From assembly GCF_900115265.1 (NCBI RefSeq), contig NZ_FOVU01000007.1:283899-347898 (forward strand): DNA of 64,000 nt, read 5' to 3'. How positions within the stretch are numbered: position 1 is the first letter of the stretch; every line of letters starts with the position of its first letter. Under the pieces are notes generated by a model, which was not told the DNA's origin, made no database searches, and was given only the letters and a program-made list of their open reading frames with translations. This stretch comes from Bradyrhizobium sp. Ghvi. Lineage in GTDB: Bacteria; Pseudomonadota; Alphaproteobacteria; Rhizobiales; Xanthobacteraceae. The position numbers and the translations under genes were made by a program. Positions 28,342 to 35,898 of this stretch are shown here, piece by piece.

Positions 28342-29502
28342 TCACTCCGCCAATTGAAACCGCTCGAACCGATCGAGCTCATCCTCGATCTTCTGCTTGA
28401 GCTCCCTGCGGCCGGCCGTCTTCTTCCCCTGCCCGATCCAGGTCCATTTCTGCATCAAGAGCTTTCCGGCCTGCCGGTCGGTTTTGAGATCGAGCGCTGC
28501 GACGATCTCGTCGCCAACGAGCACGGGCAGCGCAAAGTAACCGAGCTTGCGCTTGGACTTCGGCACATAGGCCTCGAACAGATGGTTGTAGCCAAAGATG
28601 AGATTGGTGCGCTTGCGCTGGATGATCAGCGGATCGAACGGCGAGAGGATGTGAACGAGATCGGACGACACCTCATGCGGCTCGAGCGTCGCAGGCATAG
28701 CCCAATGCTCCTGTTTGCCGGCACCCTCGATCGCGACGGGCACGAGCTCGCCGCGGCGGACGCGCGCGGCGATCAGGGCTGCAACCGCCTTCTTGCTCGG
28801 TGCATCGAGATGACAGACCGAATCCAGGCTCACCACGCCCTGCGAGCGTAACGCGCGGTCGAGCAGATAGGCCGTGATCTCCTTGGGCGAGGCCGGCTTC
28901 GGCAGCTTGTCCCAGCCGAAATGCCTGATCATCAGATCATAGGTCTTGAGCATGCCCTGGCGCGCGCTGATGGTCGCGACGCCGGTGTAGAAGGCGAGCT
29001 GAAGCGCGCGCTTGGAGGGCTTGCGGGTCTGCCACAGATGCTCCTTCTCGGTGAGCACGTCGTCCTCGATGTCCCGGATCGTCAGCGGCCCGGCCCGCAA
29101 CAGCCGCATCACCTTGCGCGTGTCGGCCGGCGTCACCGAGGCATACCATTTGTGCCCCTCGCGCTTGTGCTCGCGCATCGCCGGCAGGAAGAAACGAAAA
29201 TCCCCCGAGGGAACATAGGACAGCGCATGGGTCCAGTACTCGAACACGCTCTTGTCGACGCTCTGCGCGTGACGCAGATCGGCGCGGCGATAGGACGGGA
29301 TGCGGCTGAAGAGGATGTGATGATGGCAGCGCTCGATCACGTTGATGGTGTCGATCTGGACGTAGCCGAGATGGGCAACCGCCTCGGTGACGGCTTGCGC
29401 GCCCTCTCCGAACGGCGCGCGCGTGTCGAGCCGCTGGGCGCGGAGCCAGATCTGCCGGGCCTGTGTCGTCGGGAGTGGAAAGGGTTTGGGTGCGCGGGAC
29501 AT
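28342..29502 (-). CDS. YcaQ-type DNA glycosylase (winged-helix, HTH_42 family)
   Basis: A 386-residue protein of the HTH_42 family. Bacterial members (AlkZ, YcaQ) are monofunctional DNA glycosylases that unhook interstrand crosslinks or remove bulky alkylpurines. The AlkZ group has a catalytic QxQ motif and the YcaQ group QxD; here GYVQIDTINVIERCHH shows QxD (near residue 48). Other family marks are YWTHALSYVP and ILSPFDPLIIQRKRTNLIFGY. Start placed at MSRAPKPFPLPTTQARQ, as the upstream codons overlap a terminator. Single-gene unit. Confidence 0.85.
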   Translation of the reverse strand: MSRAPKPFPLPTTQARQIWLRAQRLDTRAPFGEGAQAVTEAVAHLGYVQIDTINVIERCHHHILFSRIPSYRRADLRHAQSVDKSVFEYWTHALSYVPSGDFRFFLPAMREHKREGHKWYASVTPADTRKVMRLLRAGPLTIRDIEDDVLTEKEHLWQTRKPSKRALQLAFYTGVATISARQGMLKTYDLMIRHFGWDKLPKPASPKEITAYLLDRALRSQGVVSLDSVCHLDAPSKKAVAALIAARVRRGELVPVAIEGAGKQEHWAMPATLEPHEVSSDLVHILSPFDPLIIQRKRTNLIFGYNHLFEAYVPKSKRKLGYFALPVLVGDEIVAALDLKTDRQAGKLLMQKWTWIGQGKKTAGRRELKQKIEDELDRFERFQLAE

Positions 29503-29560
29503 TGCGGAAGGCAATGTAGCGGGATTCGCTCGGAGAGAAAGGCCGGGACCGCAAACAAAA

Positions 29561-29598
29561 GAAAAAGGCCGCGCTGCCAATCTGCTGACGGCGCGGCC
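29561..29598 (-). terminator. Terminator of the Met-rich peptide gene
   Basis: On the minus strand GGCCGCGC (29598-29591) pairs with GCGCGGCC (29574-29567) around a 16-base loop, followed by TTTTTCTTTTG. It lies 22 bases after the Met-rich gene's stop. Confidence 0.72.
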
Positions 29599-29619
29599 GG
29601 ATGATGGTGCGCGTTGCGC

Positions 29620-29874
29620 CTACTTCATCATCATCGCCTTCTGCGACTTCATGTAGTGCATGCAGGCGCCCTTCATCTTGCCATTGCTCATGTCGGTGTT
29701 GGCCATGGCCATTTCCTTGTTCGCCGCCATCTTGGCCGGCGTGTCCGGGGTCCCGCCCATCATGGCGGCAGACTTCATCATGTTGTCCTTGGTGCACGCC
29801 ATCATGGCGGCGGATGCGGGGGATAGCGAAAAGGCGAACGCGACAAAGGCTGCGGCGGTGAGCAAGGTCTTCAT
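29620..29874 (-). CDS. Small secreted methionine-rich protein
   Basis: An 84-residue protein. Residues 1-22 are a Sec signal (MKTLLTAAAFVAFAFSLSPA then SA). The mature part of about 62 residues has some 16 Met, many as MM pairs (MMACTKDNMMKSAAMMGG; KAMMMK at the end), plus two Cys and one His. Met-rich periplasmic peptides often bind Cu(I), but no homologue is recognised and no copper gene is nearby. It has a ribosome site (GGAGAC), and a terminator follows, so it is a real, separately expressed gene. Confidence 0.75.
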   Translation of the reverse strand: MKTLLTAAAFVAFAFSLSPASAAMMACTKDNMMKSAAMMGGTPDTPAKMAANKEMAMANTDMSNGKMKGACMHYMKSQKAMMMK

Positions 29875-30124
29875 CGAAAAGTCTCCTTAAGTAAAACGAA
29901 ACCGGCGTCATGCCGGCATTCGCAACTACGTATTCTCTACCGACAACGTTTCGCGGAGAAGACATTTTTTTGCGGCCCGCGCGACAATGGGATCGGCCGG
30001 CCACTTGACGGGCCGACACGACTGTTTCCGCCCGCGCCTCCGCAATCGGGTATTTGGATGGACAGGACGATGCCCGCGACGCACAGTCCGGCAACCATCC
30101 AGGCTCGATTCGAAAGCACATCAC

Positions 30125-30592
30125 TTGAGTAGCAAGAAGGCGGGAACGGCGTGGCGGCATGCCAATATCGGCCGCCTGCTCAACAACGCGGTGCGACGCT
30201 TCGAGGCGCGCGTGCTCGAGCTGATGAGCGACAGGGGACACGACGAAACGCGCATCGCGCATGTCAGCCTGACCCGCAATCTCGATGTGGAGGGGACACG
30301 GCTGACGGAGCTCGCCCGCCGCGCCTCGATGAGCAAGCAGGCGATGGGCGAGTTGGTCGACCAATGCGCCGAGCTCGGCCTCGTGGACCGCATTGCCGAT
30401 TCTACCGACAAGCGCGCGCGTATCGTCATGTTCACCCCGGCCGGACTTGAATGGCTGGATGCATTCCGCGAAGCCGTCGACATCGCCGAAAATGAGATGC
30501 GCAGCGAGCTCGGCAAGACAGCCATGGATGCGATCCTGAAGGGCCTGGCGGCCTACGGCGCGAAGTTCGACACGCTCGACGAGGACATTTAG
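30125..30592 (+). CDS. MarR-family regulator
   Basis: About 155 residues from a TTG start (uncertain; the frame stays open upstream to an ATG at 29987). The winged helix lies near residues 50-110 (TRLTELARRASMSKQAMGEL, then VDQCAELGLVDRIADSTDKRARIVMF). The protein ends 67 bases before the monooxygenase gene, on the same strand. A perfect palindrome sits in that gap inside a promoter, which makes it the natural target. Such MarR/oxygenase pairs usually respond to the aromatic substrate. Confidence 0.8.
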   Translation: MSSKKAGTAWRHANIGRLLNNAVRRFEARVLELMSDRGHDETRIAHVSLTRNLDVEGTRLTELARRASMSKQAMGELVDQCAELGLVDRIADSTDKRARIVMFTPAGLEWLDAFREAVDIAENEMRSELGKTAMDAILKGLAAYGAKFDTLDEDI

Positions 30593-30601
30593 TCAGGCTG
30601 C

Positions 30602-30630
30602 TTGACGATATCGTCAGGCTCCCTTACCAT
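30602..30630 (+). promoter_or_regulatory. Monooxygenase promoter with embedded 14-bp palindrome
   Basis: TTGACG (30602-30607), 17-base spacer, TACCAT (30625-30630) forms a sigma70-like promoter. The perfect palindrome TGACGATATCGTCA (30603-30616) covers the -35 box and much of the spacer. The octamer GTCAGGCT occurs at 30592-30599 and again at 30613-30620, 21 bases apart. A regulator bound here would block polymerase; the MarR protein just upstream is the likely one. Confidence 0.65.
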
Positions 30631-30659
30631 GCAGGATAATGCTGGTAGGGAGATACGTC

Positions 30660-32360
30660 TTGAGAAGCGCCTTGGAGGCACGTCTGACGGCCTCGGTGCT
30701 CATCGTGGGCGGGGGACCATGCGGGCTGATGCTGGCCAACGAGCTGGGCCGGCGCGGCGTATCCGCGATCCTGGTCGACGAAAAGCCGGGCACGGCCTTC
30801 AACCCGCAAGCCAATGCGACGCAGGCGCGGTCGATGGAGCACTATCGTCGGCTGGGCTTTGCCGATGAGATCAGGCGCGAAGGCCTGCCCACGGATTATC
30901 CGACCGACGTTGCATATTTCACTCGCTACACCGGCCACGAACTCGCGCGCTTTGCCTTGCCGTCATCGTCACGCGCAAGCGAACTCGTCAAGGGCTTGTC
31001 GGGCTCCTGGAGTGCGGCGGAGCTGCCGCATCGGGTCTCGCAGAAATATGTCGAGGCCGTGCTGCGTCGCCATGCCGATCGGCTTCCCGGGATCCAGCTC
31101 AACTATGGCCATCGGCTGATCGGCTACGTCGAGAGCGACGACGGCATCGTCGGCGAGATCGAACGCCTCGATGATGGTAGCCGCTCTCAGGTCCAGGCCG
31201 GCTTCCTCGTCGGGGCCGATGGGCCGCGCTCGATGGTCCGGCAATCGCTCGGGATCGTCTATGGCGGCGAGACCGGGACGCAGCGTGATTTCATGGGTGG
31301 CCGCATGTTGGCCGTCTATCTCCGTTCACCGGAATTCTACGCGAGCGTCCCGCACGCCAAAGCGTGGATGTACAATTGCTTCAACGGCGACCGCCGCGCT
31401 TTCATGGCCTCGGTGAACGGGCGCGACGAGTTCGCATTTCATACGCAGCTTCGGCCCGGCGAAGATGAGAACGCGATCACGACCAATGAGGCCAAGGCCG
31501 CGTTCCAACGCGCCTGCGGCGCGCCGATCGAATGCGACGTGCTGTCCTTCCTGACCTGGACCGCAGGTCACGCGCTGGTCGCGAACGGGATGCAGCGGGG
31601 CAGAACCTTCCTCGGCGGCGACGCCGCGCATCTGTTCACGCCGACGGGCGGGCTCGGCTACAACACGGCGATCGAGGATGCAGTCAATCTCGGCTGGAAG
31701 CTCGCCAGCGTCGTCAAGGGCGCCAGCCCGGCAGCGCTGCTCGACACCTATGAGGTCGAGCGGCGTCCGGTGGCGCTTCGCAACACCAATTATGCGCGGC
31801 GCTTCGCGGATTCGCTCGGTCTGTTCACACCCGCGCCGGAGATCGAGCTCGACACGGACGAAGGCCGCGAGGCCCGGCGGATTGCGGGCGCCTATCTTGA
31901 GCAGCACGCCCGTGCCGAATTCAACATCCCCGGCGTGACCTTCGGCTGCCGCTACGACGGCTCGCCGATCATCGTCTCCGACGGCAGCCAGCCGCCACCC
32001 GATGCCGCGAACGTCTATGTGCCGACTGCCTGCCCCGGCGGCCGTGCGCCGCATGTGTGGCTGGAAGACCGTGCGTCCTTGTACGATTTGTTCGGGTTCG
32101 AATGGACACTGCTGCAGTTCGGCGAGGTCGCCTCGGCCCAAGCTGCGGTCGCCGATGCCATCGATAAGCTTGGCGTCGACGTGAAGCTGGTCACGCTGTC
32201 CCCAGCCTTGCGCGATCTCTATGACGCCGATCTCGCCTTGATACGTCCGGACCAGATCGTGGCCTGGCGCGGTGCCGCTTCGCAGGCCGGAACGATCAGG
32301 CACGTCCTTGCGCGCGCGCTCGGATATGATGCGAACCACGCGACGCGACTGGCAAGCTGA
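30660..32360 (+). CDS. FAD-dependent aromatic monooxygenase (class A hydroxylase)
   Basis: A 566-residue flavoprotein of the PheA/TfdB/MhpA hydroxylase group. The FAD-binding motif VLIVGGGPCGLMLANEL is near residue 15, the DG motif is FLVGADGPRSMVRQSLG, and the GD motif is FLGGDAAHLFTPTGGLGYN. The C-terminal 170 residues form the thioredoxin-like extension of the family. The TTG at 30660 is preferred because AGGGAGA lies just before it and because an ATG at 30639 would leave almost no leader after the promoter. It hydroxylates an aromatic ring with NAD(P)H and O2; the substrate is unknown. Confidence 0.88.
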   Translation: MRSALEARLTASVLIVGGGPCGLMLANELGRRGVSAILVDEKPGTAFNPQANATQARSMEHYRRLGFADEIRREGLPTDYPTDVAYFTRYTGHELARFALPSSSRASELVKGLSGSWSAAELPHRVSQKYVEAVLRRHADRLPGIQLNYGHRLIGYVESDDGIVGEIERLDDGSRSQVQAGFLVGADGPRSMVRQSLGIVYGGETGTQRDFMGGRMLAVYLRSPEFYASVPHAKAWMYNCFNGDRRAFMASVNGRDEFAFHTQLRPGEDENAITTNEAKAAFQRACGAPIECDVLSFLTWTAGHALVANGMQRGRTFLGGDAAHLFTPTGGLGYNTAIEDAVNLGWKLASVVKGASPAALLDTYEVERRPVALRNTNYARRFADSLGLFTPAPEIELDTDEGREARRIAGAYLEQHARAEFNIPGVTFGCRYDGSPIIVSDGSQPPPDAANVYVPTACPGGRAPHVWLEDRASLYDLFGFEWTLLQFGEVASAQAAVADAIDKLGVDVKLVTLSPALRDLYDADLALIRPDQIVAWRGAASQAGTIRHVLARALGYDANHATRLAS

Positions 32361-32402
32361 TTCGTGTGCGGCACCCCGGGCCGCGGCCCTAGTCAGGAAC
32401 GC

Positions 32403-32648
32403 TCAGCGGCTGTCCCGTGGCGCCTTGGGCCGGTCACTGAGGCTGCCGGTGGCGATGTCGGGTTCGCAATTGGCCTTGCCGCGCCCCTCCGACTGGCAGC
32501 GATAGACGCTGCCGGTGAGACGGTCGACCAGCCACATGTTGTCGTCGGTCGGCGCTTCGAAGCCGACATAGCGGCTGGTAAGCCCCGTGATCAGCGTCGA
32601 GAGCAGGATTGCGACCGCAATCATCGCCGCACCGATGTAGATGGGCAT
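32403..32648 (-). CDS. Small single-span membrane protein
   Basis: An 81-residue protein starting MPIYIGAAMIAVAILLSTLI, one transmembrane helix (residues 3-24), then a soluble tail with two Cys (VYRCQSEGRGKANCEPDIA). The frame is open far upstream, but the upstream part is basic and featureless. The membrane segment immediately after this ATG argues for the short form. It converges on the monooxygenase gene. Function unknown. Confidence 0.55.
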   Translation of the reverse strand: MPIYIGAAMIAVAILLSTLITGLTSRYVGFEAPTDDNMWLVDRLTGSVYRCQSEGRGKANCEPDIATGSLSDRPKAPRDSR

Positions 32649-33025
32649 GGCATTCAGAGACACAGTCCGATCAGGCGGGCCGCTGCGATAGAGCTGATAG
32701 TCACTTGGCCTCGGCACTGGATGGAACTCGGCTCCCCTCGTCTGCAATTGTCGGATGAAATTGCTTGCTAGGCGCGCATCTGGCCGAAAGCTTGTCCTTG
32801 AACGGACCATGCCGCGACCGCTTTGCGACGAACGGCGTACATAGGTTTCAACAATACTCTCCCGCGTCTGCATGCGCCGGGAGCGAAAGTACCGGTTCCC
32901 TGAGGGAGCCAGCGTAAGCCGGAAGCCCTGGCCACGAACGTGACAAAGATCACATTCGAGCATTTGAACCTTCCCTATGCTCGCCGCATCAAATCGCCAT
33001 CAGGCGTTACAGCGAGGATACGACA
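32649..33025. other. Gene-free stretch upstream of the OmpA-like gene
   Basis: 377 bases between the small membrane protein gene and the OmpA-like gene. The only structure I can support is the dyad at 32935-32958 and the ribosome site GAGGA just before 33026. An open minus-strand frame crosses it, but its composition (Arg/Ser-rich) looks non-coding. Confidence 0.55.
32935..32958 (+). promoter_or_regulatory. CRP-like dyad upstream of the OmpA-like gene
   Basis: CGAA-C-GTGA-CAAAGA-TCAC-A-TTCG: the inner GTGA-N6-TCAC is the core of a CRP-type site, extended by CGAA/TTCG so that 8 of 9 arm positions match. It is centred about 80 bases before the start codon. Binding by a CRP/FNR-family regulator is plausible but unproven. 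Confidence 0.5.
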
Positions 33026-33667
33026 ATGACCCATTTCAGTAAGTCTTTTGGACTGAAGGCGATCACGCTCACCGCCGCGCTGTCGCTGACGGCCGGCCTG
33101 GCTTTCGCCGGCGACACCAATGTCTCCACCAGCCAGATCCTGGACGCGTTGAAGCCCAAGCCAGTCACCCGTGGCCTGTCCGCTGGTCCGCAGGTCGATC
33201 CGACGGCGCAGGCCAAGGAAGCGACCTTCCTGAATACCGTGCGCAACCGGCCGACCCGTTCGCTCTCGATGGGCGAACGCGATCAGATCGCCGAGCTCGC
33301 GGCGTCCAAGCCGAAAATCGATCTGGAGATCCAGTTCGACTACAACTCGGCCGATATCGCCAAGACTTCCGTCGCCTCGGTGCAGGCGCTCGGCAAGGCG
33401 CTGTCCGATCCGTCGCTGAAGGGCTCGACCTTCGTCGTCGCCGGCCATACCGACGCGATCGGCACGGAGGAGTACAATCAAGGCTTGTCGGAGCGCCGCG
33501 CCGACACCATCAAGAAGTACCTGGTGCAGAACTACGGCCTCAATGGCAACGACCTCGTCACGGTTGGCTATGGCAAGACCAAGCTGAAGGACGCCGCCAA
33601 CGGCGCCGACCCGATCAACCGTCGCGTCCAGGTCGTGAACATGGATACCAAGACGGCGTCGAAATAA
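33026..33667 (+). CDS. OmpA-family envelope protein
   Basis: A 213-residue exported protein. The signal peptide is residues 1-28 (LTAALSLTAGLAFA-GD). The C-terminal OmpA/Pal/MotB peptidoglycan-binding domain runs from about residue 97 (DLEIQFDYNSADIAKTS), with VVAGHTDAIGTEEYNQGLSERRAD carrying the conserved Asp and Arg that bind diaminopimelate, and GYGKTKL near the end. There is no beta-barrel, so it is a periplasmic or lipid-free tether to the cell wall. It has a good ribosome site and a strong terminator, and is monocistronic. Confidence 0.9.
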   Translation: MTHFSKSFGLKAITLTAALSLTAGLAFAGDTNVSTSQILDALKPKPVTRGLSAGPQVDPTAQAKEATFLNTVRNRPTRSLSMGERDQIAELAASKPKIDLEIQFDYNSADIAKTSVASVQALGKALSDPSLKGSTFVVAGHTDAIGTEEYNQGLSERRADTIKKYLVQNYGLNGNDLVTVGYGKTKLKDAANGADPINRRVQVVNMDTKTASK

Positions 33668-33681
33668 TTGCGGCAATCGAC

Positions 33682-33712
33682 ACCGCCTGCCGCGACAGCG
33701 GCGGGCGGTTTT
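33682..33712 (+). terminator. Terminator after the OmpA-like gene
   Basis: ACCGCCTGCCGC pairs with GCGGCGGGCGGT (one T-G wobble) across a GACA loop, giving a 12-bp stem, followed by TTTT. It lies 14 bases after the stop codon and just before the convergent glycosyltransferase gene. Confidence 0.85.
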
Positions 33713-33718
33713 CTGTCG

Positions 33719-35095
33719 TCAGATCCAGCTCTGAAACAGCATGAGCTTATTGAACATCTGCATCGACGTGCCGACGAAGGCGGCTGAAATCGGTAGCATC
33801 GCCGCAAAGCCGATCCCGGCAACGCCGACATAGGCCCACAGCACCCAGCGCGGCAGGCCGTCTCTGCGCAGCAGATAGACGAGCGCAAGCGAAGCTGCGG
33901 TGGCGGCCGGCAGATAATAGTAGATGAAGCCCAGCGTGCGCGGCAGCAGCGCCCAGGCAAGCCAGGGCCCGAAATAGAACGCCGCGATCAAGAACGCATC
34001 CCAGCGACGCGCAACGATGAAGTCGCGCAGCACCACGACAAGCGCGAGCAGCGCCGGCCACAGCACCAAGGGATTGCCGAGGAAGACGATCGCCGCCACG
34101 TTGTCGTCTGTCGTCTTGTCGAACAGAAACCAGACCGGCCGCGCCAGCAAGGGCCAGGAGGGCCACGAGCTCATATAGGTGTGGCCGCCGATCGCGGTGG
34201 TGGTGTTGTCGGCGAAGATCCGGCGCTGAGCCTCGATCAGATCCGGCAGCGACAAGCCATAGAGCGGAACGAAGGCGGCGAGATAGGTCACGGCCGGCAG
34301 CAGCGCGAAGCAGAGCGCGGCATGATGCGCCCTGAATGCAGGCCAGAGATCGGGGCGGTACCAATCGCCTGGTTTGGCATCGGCAAACAGCGCGTGCCAG
34401 CCCTGCATCAGACGAACCACCGCAACGATGACGATGCAGACGCCGAGCGGAAACAATCCGCTCCATTTGCAGGCGGCAGCGAGACCGAACAGGCTGCCTG
34501 CGAGCGCGAACAGCGCCTGCGGCCGCTCGCGTCGAAAGCCGTGCATGAAGGCAGCGATGGCGAGCAGGCCGAAGCCGAGCGCAAAGATGTCGAGCATCGC
34601 GATGCGCGCCTGCACATAGAGCATCTGGTTGAACGCTGCGATCAGTGCCGCCGCGATCGCGGGCCCTTGTGCGGAGAACAGCGCGAGGCCGCAGAGATAG
34701 ATCGCGACGATTGCGAGCGCACCGAACAACGTCGCCGGATAACGCCAGCCGAATGAATTGTCGCCGAAGGCCGCGATCGAAGCTGCGATCAGCTCCTTCG
34801 CCAGCGGCGGATGCATCGGATTGAGCATCGGTTGCGTCGCCGTGGAGCCGAGCATCTGCCGTGCAGCCGGCACATAGTGCACCTCGTCGAAGACGAATTT
34901 TTCCGGTGTCACCAGCCCGATCAGCAGCGCGAAATGAGCGGCTAGGAAGATCGCGACAGCAATCACTGCGCTTCGCGACGCCGTCGGAACCGCATGTGCT
35001 TCGCGCGACGGCTGTGGGGCTATTTTGCGTGGCAAATCTACGTCACCGCGAATAAAAAATGACTCAGCCGATCCATTGAACGCATTCTGCCGCAA
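33719..35095 (-). CDS. GT39-like glycosyltransferase (protein mannosyltransferase family)
   Basis: A 458-residue membrane protein with about ten helices. The first luminal/periplasmic loop carries the acidic pair of the family (KFVFDEVHYVPAAR, around residue 68) followed by MHPPLAKELIAASIAAFG. FGWRYPATLFGALAIVAIY and NQMLYVQARIAMLDIF are also typical of the PMT/ArnT superfamily. It uses a polyprenyl-phosphate sugar to glycosylate a protein or lipid on the outer face of the inner membrane. The exact N-terminus is uncertain. The acceptor is unknown, although secreted proteins are encoded on both sides. Confidence 0.85.
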   Translation of the reverse strand: MRQNAFNGSAESFFIRGDVDLPRKIAPQPSREAHAVPTASRSAVIAVAIFLAAHFALLIGLVTPEKFVFDEVHYVPAARQMLGSTATQPMLNPMHPPLAKELIAASIAAFGDNSFGWRYPATLFGALAIVAIYLCGLALFSAQGPAIAAALIAAFNQMLYVQARIAMLDIFALGFGLLAIAAFMHGFRRERPQALFALAGSLFGLAAACKWSGLFPLGVCIVIVAVVRLMQGWHALFADAKPGDWYRPDLWPAFRAHHAALCFALLPAVTYLAAFVPLYGLSLPDLIEAQRRIFADNTTTAIGGHTYMSSWPSWPLLARPVWFLFDKTTDDNVAAIVFLGNPLVLWPALLALVVVLRDFIVARRWDAFLIAAFYFGPWLAWALLPRTLGFIYYYLPAATAASLALVYLLRRDGLPRWVLWAYVGVAGIGFAAMLPISAAFVGTSMQMFNKLMLFQSWI

Positions 35096-35196
35096 CTGTC
35101 ACTAAGCTAACGCTCGTCCCGCGTCGTTTGTGATAATTCCGCCACAACACAAGCGTGCGCGATCCGGTACGATCAGGGACCTCGATCGGTTACAAA

Positions 35197-35898
35197 ATGA
35201 ATTTACGTTTTCTGCTTTTCCCCACACTGCTATCGGCCGCATTGTGCGCTGCGCCTGGTGCGCAGGCCCAGACGCGCGTCGGCGAAGCCGTCCTGGTCCA
35301 GAACGAGGTGGTCCGCGTCGCCGCGACCACGACGCCCATCAGCGTCGGCGACAGCATGCTGCGGGACGAGACCGTGCGCACCGGCGCCGACAGCGCCGCG
35401 CGCTTCGTGATGGCCGACAGCACCAATCTGTCGCTCGGGCCGAGCGCGACGCTGAAGCTCGACCGCACCGTCTTCAACGACGAGCACAGCTATCGCGACG
35501 TCGCGATCCGCATGGCCACCGGCGCCTTCCGCTTCGTCACCGGCCATTCGCAGAAGACCGCCTACAAGATCACGACGCCACTCGCGACCATCGGCGTACG
35601 CGGCACCACGCTCGACATCCTGTCACAGCGCGGCCGCTCGGTCGTGGTGCTTCAGGAGGGCGCGGCCAGCGTCTGCACGCTGAACTTCCAGTGCATCCAG
35701 CTCACTCAGCCCGGCGACACCGCGGTCATCACCTCGACCGGCGGCAAGATCTCCATCATCAAGAGCAACACGCCGCCCTGGACCTTCGCGGCCAACTGCG
35801 CCGCCAATGCCGGGCTTTGCGCCGTCAACCAGTATGCCGACGCCTCACCGATCATTAGCCCCGCCGTCCATGACGACGGCATGCTGTGCGGACGCTGA
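35197..35898 (+). CDS. Secreted FecR-domain protein
   Basis: A 233-residue protein starting at the ATG of MNLRFLLFPT. A Sec signal ends near ...APGAQAQ (residue 25). The FecR domain spans residues 30-150: VGDSMLRDETVRTGADSAARFVMADSTNLSLG, then TPLATIGVRGTTLDI, the characteristic 'IGVRGT' turn (segments given as separate runs of the domain). The C-terminal part holds four Cys (SVCTLNFQCIQ; ANCAANAGLCA), probably two disulphides. There is no membrane anchor, unlike iron-regulatory FecR. The stop overlaps the next start as TGATG. It is likely periplasmic or surface-exposed and acts with the barrel protein. Confidence 0.85.
   Translation: MNLRFLLFPTLLSAALCAAPGAQAQTRVGEAVLVQNEVVRVAATTTPISVGDSMLRDETVRTGADSAARFVMADSTNLSLGPSATLKLDRTVFNDEHSYRDVAIRMATGAFRFVTGHSQKTAYKITTPLATIGVRGTTLDILSQRGRSVVVLQEGAASVCTLNFQCIQLTQPGDTAVITSTGGKISIIKSNTPPWTFAANCAANAGLCAVNQYADASPIISPAVHDDGMLCGR

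Noticed and set aside
29987..30124. Longer MarR protein from ATG 29987
   Set aside because: The extra 46 residues are Arg/Pro-rich and precede the normal start of a MarR fold; the TTG at 30125 is preferred though uncertain.
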